NCBI GenBank assembly: GCA_021234155.1
Contig: JAJEKV010000047.1
Span: 10,438,081-10,502,080, forward strand
Length of the DNA stretch: 64,000 nt
From: Isoetes taiwanensis
Lineage: Eukaryota; Streptophyta; Lycopodiopsida; Isoetales; Isoetaceae
Direction: 5' to 3'
Part shown: positions 52,044 through 63,680 of the stretch, piece after piece
Position numbering within the stretch: the first letter of the stretch is position 1
Layout of the letters: each line of letters opens with the position of its first letter
The notes under the pieces: model-generated
The model's database searches: none
Seen by the model: only the letters and a program-made list of their open reading frames with translations
Told to the model about the DNA's origin: nothing
Translations under genes and position numbers: made by a program

Positions 52044-54076
52044 TCATTGGATGGGGATTTTGCTCCCGAGCCTGGTTTAGTCGAAGCTATTAACAATTTT
52101 TTTCTAACAAATGAAACTGAAGGCACTGAAGTTGCATTTGAAGCTCAAGACAATAATAATCAAGTCATGGATGAGCCATTCAATTTAGAGCTACACAAAC
52201 CATTATATCCAAATGCTAAAATCTCTCGTCTGGCGGCATGTCTATTAATTATAAATCTCCAACACAAGTGCGGATGGAGCAACAATAGTGTTTCACAACT
52301 ATTCAGGTAAGATATAGAATAAAATAGAATAGTTATTGTTATTATGTAGTTGCCATAATTACCTAGATATGGATTTCATATTTTTTTGTAGCTTGTTGGG
52401 GGATATTCTACCAGATGGCCATTGCCTTCCAAGGGATAGACGAGACACATATAAATGTTTGAGTCAATTTGGACTTGAGTATAATGCAATCCATGCATGC
52501 CCCAATGATTGTATTCTCTACCGCAATGATTATGCGGACTTAGAGACTTGCCCAAAATGCAACGAGCCTAGATATGATGTTAAGATGAAAACCGCAGAGT
52601 CCCAAGGAAGGTCTTGCGGCATATGCCATTGATACCAAGGTTGCAAAGGGTGTTTCGATGCCCTTCACTAAGTGCACTTATGGAGTTCCATTCAAAGCAT
52701 CGAAAGCACGATGGAGTTTTACGACTTGCGCTTGATGGTGAAGCAATGAAACACATTGAGGACAAGTGGCCAATGTTTAAAAACAGTAACCAAGAAACTT
52801 GCGGCCTTGCCATTGGTTTAGACGGGGTTTGTCCTTTTGGTCACATGTCCTCAAGTCATAGTGTGTGGCCTGTTGTGGTAGTGAATTATAACATCCCTCC
52901 TTGGATGGCAACAAAAGCAGGGCACCTCATGTTGACACTTATTGTTCCAGGTATGTACCAATCTCATTTCAAATTAAATATATGTAGCAACAACATATAT
53001 ATTCTAACTAGTTTCAAATTAGGCAAGTATCAAGTAAAAAATATGGATGTATATCTAGAGCCACTTATTGAAGAGTTGCAAATACTGTGGAAAGGGATTC
53101 AAATGCACGACATAACCAGGTCGCCTCAGGCATTTACCTTTCATGCTATATGTTGTTTCACCATTCATGATTATCCGAGATTTGGTTATGCATCAGGTGT
53201 GTATATATTGTACGTTGTAAGATATAGGCTCTATTTTATTGATGGTTGTAAAGTTTTTCACATCTTTTTTTCTTGATGCATAGGTTTGCAAACAAGTGGA
53301 AAGTTCGGATGCCCTTCATGTGGAGCTGAGTTGCCATGCTATCGCTCGAAGCATTTATCTAAACAAATATATCATGGCCATAAGAAATTTTTGCCACCTA
53401 CACATCACATGCGTGGATGCGTAAGTATCGAAAAACCACGAAGAAGAACTCCTAAGGATTGGTTAGACACTTGGGTAGATGCCCGTGGATCTCAAAATGT
53501 AATCGAGGATAGTTTGGTAGTTCCTCCCCGGTATGAAACAACTTTCTATTTTCTATCAACTTGAGTAATCGGGTCACAACTAAAAAATTGCACACTTGCT
53601 TGAACCCATGCACATCTTTAAGAATGTTGGCAACTCATTATGGAGACATCTAATTGGTGATTGTGATACTCCGCTAGTAGAAATGATTTGAAAGATCAAA
53701 ACATGATGCCCCAATTATGGCCACCACAAAATGGGAAAAAGTGCAAAAGTGCACCTTGGGTACTAAGCAAACAAGAGGAGAAGCAAGTCAAACAGGTGAT
53801 ATCTAGTATGAGAACACCCACAGGTTATGGGGCATCTTTGCGTAAGGCATTTACCAAAGACGGTGAGCTTAAAGGATTGAATACACACGATTGGCAAAAT
53901 TTTACAAGTAAGTCTGTGATTTTCATTTTAGCATTTCATTTTATTTTATGTTGACGAATGTTGAAGTTGAAAGTGTGCCTCAACATCTACTGCATCTACA
54001 ACTTGGTGATGATGAGTTGGAGGATATTGAACAAGATGTAATAGACGAGGCATCACTTGCAAGTTTGGCATTGTAA
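52044..54076 (+). pseudogene. TNP2 CACTA transposase, frame-broken and shortened
   Basis: This protein catalyses CACTA movement. Exon 52044-52306 joins in phase to an exon starting 52392 (SQLFSLLGDILPDGHCLPRD), then CPNDCILYRNDYADLETCPK with CNEPRYDV. A one-base shift near 52590 leads into KVLRHMPLIPRLQRVFRC and VLRLALDGEAMKHIEDKW, NYNIPPWMATKAGHLMLTLI (to 52951). Further exons: 53022-53193 (KYQVKNMDVYLEPLIEELQI), 53284-about 53530 (GKFGCPSCGAELPCYRS), about 53680-53910 (APWVLSKQEEKQVKQVISSM, LNTHDWQNF). A final piece at 53960-54076 has LQLGDDELEDIEQDVIDE. The usual region between the HDW block and the acidic tail, including DUF4216, is missing. Splice signals are good. Confidence 0.75.
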
Positions 54077-54109
54077 CTGGTTTGAAGTTATATAATTTTA
54101 TTTATCTAT

Positions 54110-54192
54110 TTGCATTTAAAAGTTATGTACAACAATACTTTTCTCTCCATAGGCCGATTGGTCTCCGTGGACGATAAAAACAATTCTATTCT
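54110..54192 (+). mobile_element. LINE 3' tail fragment inside CACTA-2
   Basis: CCGATTGGTCTCCGTGGACG, then ATAAAAACAATTCTATTC repeats. It matches the tail seen near 1190-1230 and the TATTC run at 6480-6520. Confidence 0.5.
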
Positions 54193-54349
54193 ATTCTATA
54201 TGAACGATTGCCAATTTCATATGTAGATAATAGTAAGTATTGATTCAAATATGCAATTCTAATGCTAAAATACATGAAATCTTATGACCTTAGATGTGAC
54301 TATGGATTGACATAAATCTTGACAATAATGATGAGACAATATGTGACAA

Positions 54350-54795
54350 TATGGGTGATATTAGTAGCAACAACTGTTATGGCATATACTATGGCCACAA
54401 AAATTGACAAAATTTTTGACACTAAAGGTGCTATTATATTTGATGCTAATAACACCACCTATAATGTCACTAGTTGGCGTTGACACTAATACCGATGCTA
54501 CATGTGTAATAATAGGCAATACTATAATTGCTGCAAATAACAGCACTTATAACGTCACCAGTGGTACTGACATTAATGCTGATGTTATATGTGTAACAAC
54601 TAGTGACGCTACAACTGATGCTACTAGCAACATATATAGTGTCATAACAAAACGAGTGGCACTATTGGTGACACAAAGGGTGATATTATTCCTGACACAA
54701 ATTGCCTCACTTCTAGCGTCATCTTCGTCTAAATGTCATCAATAATGTCATAGTGTATATTTGCCAATGTTGTGGTGACGTTTTGCTGACACTAA
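54350..54795. repeat. CACTA-2 right subterminal array
   Basis: Units such as TATAATGTCACTAG and TGACACTAAT repeat through the stretch, mirroring the left array. Short ORFs across it are artefacts. Confidence 0.75.
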
Positions 54796-54802
54796 TTGAC
54801 CT

Positions 54803-55455
54803 ATGCTGGCGACGGTTGAGCACTCGAGCAGACTGAAAATACTCTAGATTTCGATGATATATATAGACAGTGACCTTATAAAGAGATCCCTCTAGGAAAC
54901 GTCCCCACTCCTCGAAAGAATCCACTATCGCCAACAACTCCTTGTCATAAATGGGATAGTTGATTTCAGCAGCCTAAAACTTTCATGAGTGATAGGTGAT
55001 TGGATGCAATTCATAGTCATCTCCCTCCTGTAACAGGATCCCACCAAGAGCAAAATCAGAAGCATCTGCTTCGACGACATATGGGCACAAAGGATCTGCA
55101 TGAGCAAGAGCTGGCGCCGTGGTAAAAGCATGCTTCAGAGTAATGAAGGCAGATTCTGCTTCTACACTCCATTCAAATGGCACGTCCTTAACGGTCAGGC
55201 ATGTCAAAGGAAGGGCAATCTCCGAATAATCCCGAATAAAACGCCGATAGAAATTGGCAAACCCAAGAGAACATTGTACGTCTCAAACGGATGAAGGTGT
55301 TTGCCACTCCAAAACAGTGTTGGCCTTTTCGGATCCATAGAGACTCCATGTGGAGTGATATGATAGCCAAGGAACTCCACATTATTCTGCTCGAACTGAC
55401 ACTTCTCAAATTTGGCATATAACCCATGCCCACGAAGCTTTGAGGACCCGTCGAA
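54803..55455 (-). pseudogene. element D RT C-terminus and RNase H
   Basis: Starting at the truncated [40 protein letters not shown], then FEWSVEAESAFITLKHAF, VVEADASDFALGGILLQEGD (RNase H first Asp), then [20 protein letters not shown] and [14 protein letters not shown], where CACTA-2 interrupts. Frames change several times. Confidence 0.8.
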
Positions 55456-55800
55456 CCGGAATGGTTCGACGAGAAGGAGGTGCCTCCTTATATATCTAAG
55501 CCAATGGTCAGGATCGCACCACCCCAATGGATGAGATCGCGCCAAGTGTCGCGCATGCATTTAGGTTCTAGAATATTATAGAACCTCCTGGAGATAGTCC
55601 CACATATAAGAAAGACGTGAGGCAATATCTCCAACATATATTGGTAGTGCACTTGACAAGGGTGTATCACTCGCATCTGGAAGGTTGCGGGTTCAAACCC
55701 TGTCTTGTGCAACTACCCTTTTGCATCCGTATGACGACCATTTTTTGTACATACGAGTATAATGTTCAGATGATCGCGAATACCGTATGGTCGCCGTCAC
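55440..55800 (-). repeat. element D 5' LTR, truncated
   Basis: It matches the 3' LTR up to GGTTC at about 55455 and then passes into RT coding sequence. One deletion therefore removed the rest of the LTR, gag, protease and the start of RT. Confidence 0.75.
55643..55717 (+). other. tRNA-like block in the LTR (copy 2)
   Basis: The same block with GGTTCAAACCC as B box. The hairpin arm has a change (CGCATC against GTTGCG), so it pairs less well. The closing stem is kept. Confidence 0.5.
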
Positions 55801-57335
55801 CGCGGGAAGATGGGGAAGTAAAGAGTTTTATGTCAAAAACTAGGCGATGACAAAATGGAAACAAACCACGTGTTTGTAAAGGGCAATCCCTCGATGTGTC
55901 AACATCTTGTTTTTATTAACAGCAGACAGACACAACACATGGGAAGATTTGCACTCACCCGATATGTTTTTGAACTTTAATGGGGACACCCAATCCAGAG
56001 GCCTAACCATTAGTCCTTCACCATAGCCCTTGATTCTTCATTAAACATCATCCCTCCCCAAAAAAAAAAAAAAAAAACCCCGGAAATGCAGGCTTGGGGT
56101 GACGGATAGTGTGGGGATAGAGAAGTTACATTCATGAAACTTATTTATACATGATTATTTAGTGGAGTTTGATGGTATGCTTTGCTGTTGTTGGTGCTAT
56201 ATAATGAAATGTTAGCTATGCGGGCTTTATCCAAGTGTCATTTGAACGTGGGAAAAAACATAATGAATGTATGTTTAAATCTATGGAGCTTACTTTTAAC
56301 TTAGTTACTTGATATTAGTAGAGATTATGATGATCTTGCTAATGAGCTTAAAGTTATATGCAATTTTCCTAGTTGTTGGACGGATTCATATTGTTTTCTG
56401 TGCTTGTGAAATTGAAATGGTTAAGAAGAGGTTTATATGATGTGTAAAGCATAATGAGTGAATTCCTTCCCTCTTTGTCACCGCAATGTGACATTGATAC
56501 AAGTGTTAAGGCATGAATGGAAAGTTGCTTAGCACTTAAAACTAGTGCAAACTATACATATAGAGGCGTGATAGGGAAAGAGTGTGCAATTCCAATTACT
56601 TGATGCTACTGAAGATTATCATGATTGACGACAAGCTTAGTAGCAGGCGTGCTGGAGTACTTGCTTTTTCATGTGGTTTCGAATACCTCCTTTTGATGAA
56701 GAATAAGAACAACAATGTTGGTTTAGTATGCTTAATTTGAATGTGTATTTAGCAATGAGCATGTAATGCTTACCTCATATGCAATTGTTGCTACAATAGT
56801 AGTGTTTTGTTTGGCTGAAGTCCTCAGACGTGATTGGCGATACAATCGACAACTGTTTCCTGTCTCATGGAGTTTTGTCTCTTGTGTCATGTCATGGCAT
56901 ACGCCAAAGGCAAGTGGAATGTTCTCTTGAAGATGGCCTTGGGCGATGATGTCTATATTCAACCAAGGTTTGTTTGGACGTTGATGTGTTGGAGAGAGTT
57001 GACCATGATTTTTGTGCCTCAAATTCTACACCTTATTGTAGCATTAGAACAAGTATTACACGATATGCATGGATAAGTAGCATGAATAACAAGAGATATG
57101 CAAATTCTACAAAGAAAAAGCAAGATCGCTTAACAAGATCCCTAGATTTGTATGCACACAGACAATGAAGAAGATTTTCCAAAAATCTATAGGAGCTCTT
57201 GACAAAATTTGTAAAGTCAAGTTTTGTCAAAGGTAACAATATGCTATACCTTTGAAAACAAAGCTAAGTTGGTTTTGTTCATAGGGATAAACCTCCTCGT
57301 GAGATTCTCACGATCTCATAAAACTACCTAATCCT
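55801..57335. other. intergenic, no gene seen
   Basis: Contains a 17-base A run at about 56060-56077. No protein-like frame or terminal repeat was found. Confidence 0.5.
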
Positions 57336-57690
57336 CTAGGATCTAGTGATAACAAAGATGAAAGTTTGGTTGACAAATACCATACCCATCCATCTCATGT
57401 GTATTGATATATTTTGAGCAAAGATAAAAAAAAACATGTTCTTCATCTTCCACTTGGCCAGATTTACAAATGTCACAAGTCCTCTCCCTCTTGAACCCTC
57501 TTCTTCCATAGTTCTCAGAAAAAAAAACATTTTCCTTATCTTCCACTTGGCTAGATTTACAAATGTCACAAGTCCTCTCCTCTTGTAACTGCTTCTTCCA
57601 TAGCTGTGTAAAAATAACATGTTCCTCATCTTCCACCTAGCGGTTACAAATGTCACAAGTCCTCTCATCCCTGACCGCTTCTTTTTATTG
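57336..57690 (-). repeat. tandemly triplicated LINE zinc-binding segment
   Basis: Three tandem units of about 90-93 bp (ATCTTCCACTTGGCCAGATT then TACAAATGTCACAAGTCCTC). On the minus strand each encodes a variant of RTCDICKSGQVEDEEHVFF, the C-x2-C-type zinc motif of a LINE C-terminus. It belongs to a decayed minus-strand LINE. Confidence 0.65.
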
Positions 57691-57715
57691 CCTTATCTCT
57701 ATAGTATGATCCCAC

Positions 57716-57990
57716 TACAAGAGAATGCATGTTAAACGTCAGGAAAATCGTCAGGCACTCCAAGGTAGGTTTGTAAGTGCATAGTGACGATTATAATGAT
57801 GAATAGAATGATGTATAGCCTGACAAATGGTTTCTGGCGCATATCCTGACGAGTACCCTGATGCAAAACCCTCTAACGACTCATCCGACGAAAAACGTAA
57901 CACAAAGTCTGAGGATTACACGGACTAAATATCTGACGATAAGTCTGACTTAAAATCTGATGTCAATGCTGACATATGTCACTAGTTCCA
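57716..57990 (+). mobile_element. third CACTA left end with subterminal repeats
   Basis: CACTACAAGAGAATGCATG is followed by repeated CGTCAGG, CTGACGA and TCTGACG units to about 57985. No matching right end with subterminal repeats was found in the window. Confidence 0.6.
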
Positions 57991-60349
57991 AAATAAGTTT
58001 GGTTTTCTTATTTGAAGTTCTTTTATGTTTTCCGTGAATCATTCCCTCGAATTTGGAGCTTGGGCTTGTATGTTTTGTTTGAATCATTAGCACTTTAATG
58101 TCCTGCATGAAACACAGTATAACTTCTACATCAAGGAACTAATGAGAAGCACAAAATGTCACACATTTTTCCTTTTGAGGCCTTTACACTAAGTCCTTAG
58201 TAAGTATACACCCCTTAATTATATATAGACTTGATTTTTACCAATCGAAATGATTCAAAGTGCATTGGAAAGTGCATTGACGATCTATCATCACATCTAT
58301 CGCTAGTTCTAGGAATAAGCAATAAGTGGTAGTATCTTGGTTATTGAATCTAATGATTAGCGTGGCACCTCAAATAAAGTGCACTTCAAATAAAATTTTG
58401 GGGTAAATTATTGGTTATTGAATCTAGTGATTAAGCATTGCACTTCCAACAAAGTGCACTTCAAATAAAATTCCGTGGTAAGTTCTAGGAATTAGCAATA
58501 AGCAATTATTGAATCTACTAGACAATGCGCTTCAAACAAATTTTCGGGGGTAAGTTCTGGGATTTAGCAATAAGAGCAATAAGTGACAATATCTTTGCTT
58601 CCTTATTTATAAAACTAACGTTCTTCTGATACTTTGAACCTATGCACTCATGTAATTGGAGCTAGCTCCATCTTCTTATCACTCGATACATTTGGCTCTT
58701 GAGATTTAGGGCTTGGTTAAGTGACTCATTTGGCTGATAATTAGGGAAATACCTTTTGTTTTATTATTTCTATTTTGTTACCAACATTTGTAATACATTT
58801 CCAACATAGAGCAATACATGCATCAAACTGAGAAATCGGATCTGAAGCTCCGCTCCTTTTCCATGTGCTAGTTGGAAACATCTTATATTTACATGTGGCA
58901 TCTTTTCTAACAATTCATTTAAATTCCCTCTCCTTGCTTAAGGAACTCTTCAAAGCAAGGACCAGAGTCGCATTTAATATAAGGTGGTTAGGGGTAGGAT
59001 CCAACAAAATCAGCGTTGGAATGGTGTGCATGTCATATGTCTAGATGGATGCTGCCACAAAATCAACGTTGAAGTGGTGTGCATGTCGTATGTCTAGTTG
59101 GATGCTGCCAATATGGCATGACATAAAAATTGCAATTTCTTCTGCTTTGTCGTCCCTTCGTGTTTAAGAAATTTTATTTGTAGAACAGATTTGTTATATC
59201 TCATTTGTTAAAACAACTCCTCTTGATTGTCTTTAAGATAGATAGATAGTACTTTTTACGAGGTGAAAGCCTGAGTTACAATATTTTTAGCCATGATTTT
59301 TAGTATTGGCTTGAGGTGGCATATTTCACAAGAGGGCCAATTTGAATGTGCTCAAGAAACACCAAACGACACTTAAACTGTTGGGATATTAGTGCGTTGA
59401 TCTCAACTAGTTTACCTCCCTTAGAGTTCAATGAAATAGTTCTTTTATCACTAGGCATGGTGGGAAACTACAGTGCTTAGGGGCATGAACTTGATTTAGC
59501 GTTGTTCTCAGTCCAAACTTGTTATGTTAAGCATGAACTTGATTTAGCATTGTTCTCAGCCCAAACTTGTTATGTCGACGAAAGAAGCGGCTTCTTTTTT
59601 TATGCGAATCCGTTGCTTTGGAGTTTCAAGGTCGCAAGGCAATTTCCATCACCTGAAGCTCTCTGTTTTTTCTTTTTCTTTTGTTTTTACAGATAAGAGT
59701 GTGTGTGTGTATTTTTTTTAATAATAACATAAAGCACAAAGGGTCTCCACACTAGCACAAATAGAAAGCATTAGAGCCAATATTAGGCATTTCTATGATC
59801 ATAGATGTGTGCACTTTGGGAAATTCCATTTTTGCATCACCATAAAGGTACAAAGACCCTACATAATTAGTTACTCAGTGTATCCTCTATGAGTCCCTAA
59901 CATTTGGGGAAAGGTCCTCAATACTCATCCTTTGACATTTAAAATAGCTATAGAACCCTTCAATCTTGCCAGTTCTATCCAGTCCCTTATGGTAACTCAT
60001 TGCCATCTTCCTGTAGTGGGACAAAGCCACTTAAAGCTACTTCCTTAATCCATATAAGCTACTTCCATATAGATTCTTTAGTTTCTTGATAGAGGTGCTT
60101 TGACCCCAGAGTAACAACGATGTTTCCATACAACCCAAAGGGTCACACTAACGAAGGGAAGCATCAATGTCCGAGATCAATACAACACCAGACCGTCCCC
60201 ACAAGATGCCACGATATTCGTCAGAAATGCCATCCTTTCCTCTTGCTTTTATATCAAAGCTAAACCTATGCGCAACTATAGGACAAGACAACCACTACCT
60301 CCCAGATTATGTCCCTTTTAAGTGCCAACTCCCAAATTCACTTTTATAC
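57991..60349. other. intergenic with short tandem repeats
   Basis: Three imperfect units of about 80-100 bp lie at about 58306-58575 (GTGCACTTCAAATAAAATT recurs). Two units of 53 bp are at about 59004-59112 (GTGTGCATGTC and ATGTCTAG recur). Two units of 43 bp are at about 59487-59573 (GATTTAGC, TTGTTCTCAG, CCAAACTTGTTATG). A (GT)n run is at 59699-59711. No gene is supported. Confidence 0.5.
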
Positions 60350-60357
60350 AGTCTATA

Positions 60358-62757
60358 TCAATTTACAAGTATTTTTCTTTTCCAAATATGAGTTTTCTTG
60401 ACAGATTCTGTATTTTTGTCTATCATGGCGCTAAAATAGATATTTGACATAAGGACATAAGCTGCACTACAGAGGGGATCTAGTTGCAAAATCGAATCAA
60501 AAATTTGCCTTCCAAGGTCAGCATTGCAGTGCACTCTGCAACCACTAAGCACAGTCATCCACAAGCAAGCATCTGACTCTGTGGCACCTTCAACTAACTG
60601 TTTGGCCTCTACAAAGTATCCTGCATGTGCTACTAGATCCAACAAGCAGGTGATGTGCAATATGGTTGGTTTTATACCATAAAATTCTATCATAGTTCTG
60701 AAGTACCAATACCCTTCATCCACAAGTCCAGCACGTCCAATTGCAGTAAGAAGGCCAAGGAATGAAGTACTATCAGGTGTCATGTTGTTATATTGCATAA
60801 GATTAAAACAATTTACAGAAAACAGGACTTCACCAGTCTGTGCATAGCCTGAGATCATAACACTCCATGACATATCTAGATTCGATAAACTATGGAATAC
60901 CCTTTCTGCACTGTCTGTAGCTCCACATTTCACATACATATCAATGAGAGTGTTACCCAAAAGTGGCTCGTGTTCCAATCTCTCATAAAGGATCTGTGCA
61001 TGTATGTATCTCCCTTCACCATAGCTTCTGCCTGCACAAGCCTTTAGAATGCTTAGAAATGTGACTTTGCTGGGCTTTATGCCTTCCTGTTGCATTCTAT
61101 CATAGCATCCCATTGCCTGGAATGCTACATCATGCTGAGTATATGCTGCTATCATTGCATTCCATGATACAACACTTCGGTTCAGCAATTTCTCAAATGT
61201 GATACGTGCATCTTCCAAGCTACCACATTTTGCATACGCCAATAATAAGAGCGCTTATCAACATGATATCTGATTCTAATCCATTCTCAATGATCTGTTC
61301 ATGAGCCCATCTACTTTGTGAAATGGTTCCTATATTTATGCATGATCTTAGGAGGTTAAAAAAATGAGGCTTTGCTTGGTTTTATGCCCTTGTGTTGCAA
61401 GCTTTGGAAACAATCTAGGGCAAGATATCCTTCCCCCCGAAGCGTATCCAGAGATCATCACATTCCATGGCACTACATCGAGAGTTGGCAATGCACCAAA
61501 GGTTCTGTATGCCTCTTCCAAGTTCCCACAGGTTGCATACACATTTATAAGCGAGCTCATCACAGTCACATCATGTTGAAACTTCGCTAAAATAATTTTT
61601 CGTGGATCCACCTGGTCCTTTCTGTGGTATTACATGTTTTCAGAATGCTCAGGAATGATATTTTGTCTGGTTTTACACCTTCCTGTTGCATATTCTCAAA
61701 GCATCCAAGAGCAAAAAGAATTTTCACCGTTATAAGCATATCCTGCAATCATCGCATTCCAGGAGACAACAGTTTGACTGGGCAACATGTTGAAAATTCT
61801 GCATGATTCATGCAAGCTCCCACATTTAGCATACATATCAATAAGTGTAGTCCCCACAGCAATGTCACATTCCAACCCAGTACCAATAATCATTTCATGG
61901 ACATATCTGCTTATTTCAATGGACCCTATGCTCCCACAAGCTTTAGAAGTGCTTAGAAATGTCACCTTATCTGGTTGTATGCCATCATGTTTCATATCCT
62001 CAAAGCAATGTAAAGCAAGGCAGCTTTCACCATGCTCTGCATATGCTGCAACCATTGTACACCATGATACTACATTTCTCTTTGTCAATCTTTCAAAGAC
62101 CCTACCAGCCTCTTTCCAGACTCCACACTTAGAATATGCATATACAAGAGTAGTCCCCACTGCAATGTTATATTGAATATCTGTCTGATATATGTCTGCA
62201 TGAAGACGCCGACATTGTTCAATATGATCAATGTTCCTAAATGCTTTAAGGGCACTTAGAAAAGTGAAAACATCTGGTGTGTTAGCATTAAAATAAACTC
62301 GCTCATAAAGATGAAATACTATGTCAGCACTACCAAGCTTGGAATAGGCATCTATGATTGAATTCCAGGTATAATTGCTTGGCATTCCAACCTTCATAAA
62401 TGCTTGGTTTGCTTCAACCAGATTGCCACAAGCGGAAAAGACACGAACTAGATGATCAGATAGAGAAGGGATTGAATTATGACCATTTTGAATAATTAAA
62501 GACTGCACACTTCTAGCCAGTTCCAAATCTTGCAATTTTGTGCACTCAGAAACCAAACGGTAGGCAAGATCTCTAGGTATTGGGATTCCATGCTGCTGTC
62601 TAAGTTGAGTGAATCTAAGAATCCCATATAACCCGACCCATCTGCTCTCATCTTGGATTTGAGGCGTAGAGTTAACTAAAGAGCTTAAATTAGTCATGAA
62701 ATATTCTTGCTCTTGCAAGTCTACATACCTGGAAAGCTTGCTGAACCTATTTAACAC
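60358..62757 (-). pseudogene. PLS-class pentatricopeptide repeat (PPR) protein, frame-broken
   Basis: A probable organelle RNA-binding protein. The N-terminal frame 62757-61696 (353 residues) and the C-terminal frame 61242-60358 (294 residues), with 61611-61348 between, form one series of P, L and S repeats: RNVVSWCTMVAAYAEHGESC, GIQPDKVTFLSTSKACG, VGTTLIDMYAKCGSLHES, RSVVSWNAMIAAYTQHD. It ends in an E-like motif (CLWMTVLSGCRVHCNADLGR then DPLCSAAYVLMSNIY) and then diverges, without E+ or DYW. Frame changes lie near 61720, 61595, 61435, 61360 and 61245, mostly beside homopolymers. It may be a pseudogene or a gene with sequence errors. No intron is evident. Confidence 0.8.
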
Positions 62758-63455
62758 TGTCTTCCTTCAGCAGGTACTCCAGGCGAGTGGGGGCCTTTTT
62801 GTATACATAATCAGACCAATGGTTCTGCTGAGCGCAAACAACTTGCCAAGAAAAGAGATTTTTGCTGCAGGGCATTCCGCAAAGGTATTTGAAACGCATA
62901 TAAGCAAGGTTGGAATTGAAATACCGTGGAATCATCGAGACCTCGAATCATATAAAAGGAGAGAATATATTCTACATCAAGTAAATTTGTCCAAAATTAA
63001 GTCCTTAGGGATATCTGATAAAATTGGAAACAAAAAAGGGTGTGTCCGTCAATGACAAGCTATAATGTGTGTTTGCCTACAAAAGTTAAGACATGGTTTT
63101 TAGCACACCAGCCCAACCAAGCATACAACCTTTCTTGCAATTCTAGCTTATCCACGTGTCAATTCCATGTCATCAAAATCCAATGTGGCTAATTCTACAC
63201 TTTTAGATCTCCACTTTTCCGCCATGGAAATTAGATAAAGCCACAAAAATGACGCGGAGATTTCGTTCGTCATAAATGTATGTGCCGTTTAGGTATTTTT
63301 CGGTTGCCCCTAGGGGGGCAAACCCTCATTTATGTGGGTATGTGGGCATATCCAGGTATATGCCTAAGATATGCCTAGCATATCTTGGTGACTACTCAAA
63401 CCGGTCACACTCAGAACTCTCTATCATCCAAATTCCATTCCTTCAAGTGGCGCAT
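62758..63455. other. upstream region of the PPR gene, no gene seen
   Basis: A plus-strand frame at 62696-63055 overlaps the PPR start and has no domain. The rest is unremarkable except for small repeats of CTAAGATATGCCTAGCATAT near 63365. Confidence 0.45.
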
Positions 63456-63680
63456 ATGGCGCTAAATGAATCGACCCCTTCTTCTTCTTCCAAGCATTAT
63501 TTAGTAGATTGGCTATGGCGCCCGCTTGGCTTGGCCTGGGATCGGGAAGGAGGAGCCCCCGTGATTCAAATTTCCAACACACATCCGCAATTGATGAAAT
63601 GCTCATATCAAAATATCACTTTCGGCAGCTTCATTTCCCGGAATATGCTCCTCGGGCTCGCCCGTTGCAATCGATTTTTG
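63456..63680 (+). CDS. possible first exon of an unrecognised gene
   Basis: ATG at 63456 (MALNESTPSSSSKHYLVDWL, then WRPLGLAW) is followed by 75 open codons. TTTTT/GTAGGT at 63680 could be a splice donor. An alternative frame from 63509 ends in a hydrophobic segment (IFVGGLFFLFALVFFCYTIN), so the choice of frame is not settled. I do not recognise either protein. If real, the gene continues beyond the window. Confidence 0.25.

Larger units (their letters stand above)
46169..54802 (+). mobile_element. CACTA-2 (En/Spm), near-complete, right end damaged
   Basis: The left TIR CACTACAAGAGAAGGGGTCG is at 46169. Subterminal arrays lie at 46230-46620 and 54350-54795. A TNPA-like gene is on the minus strand (about 50700-49190) and TNP2 on the plus strand (about 51960-54080). 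At the right end only the inner part of the TIR remains (TGACACTAATTGACC); the last 15 or so bases ending in GTAGTG are missing. It sits in the RNase H coding sequence of D. Confidence 0.85.
43934..55800 (-). mobile_element. Ty3 chromovirus D, truncated, split by CACTA-2
   Basis: Minus-strand order: 5' LTR piece (55800-55440) joined directly to the middle of RT, then RNase H (to 54803), CACTA-2, rest of RNase H, integrase and chromodomain (46168-44448), and the 3' LTR (44452-43934, ends TGTGACG/ATGACA). The gag, protease and N-terminal RT are deleted. A polypurine tract (AGGAGGGGGGTGG) lies directly before the 3' LTR. Confidence 0.8.

Noticed and set aside
56732-57168. Overlapping ORFs on both strands
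   Set aside because: No domain, no homologous frame, ordinary random length.
60000-60025. Right end of the third CACTA (CTGTAGTGGG at about 60014)
   Set aside because: Only about nine bases match the TIR, no subterminal repeats precede it, and the flanks are not a direct duplication.
61364-62176. Plus-strand ORFs across the PPR gene
   Set aside because: Antisense shadows of well-conserved PPR repeats.
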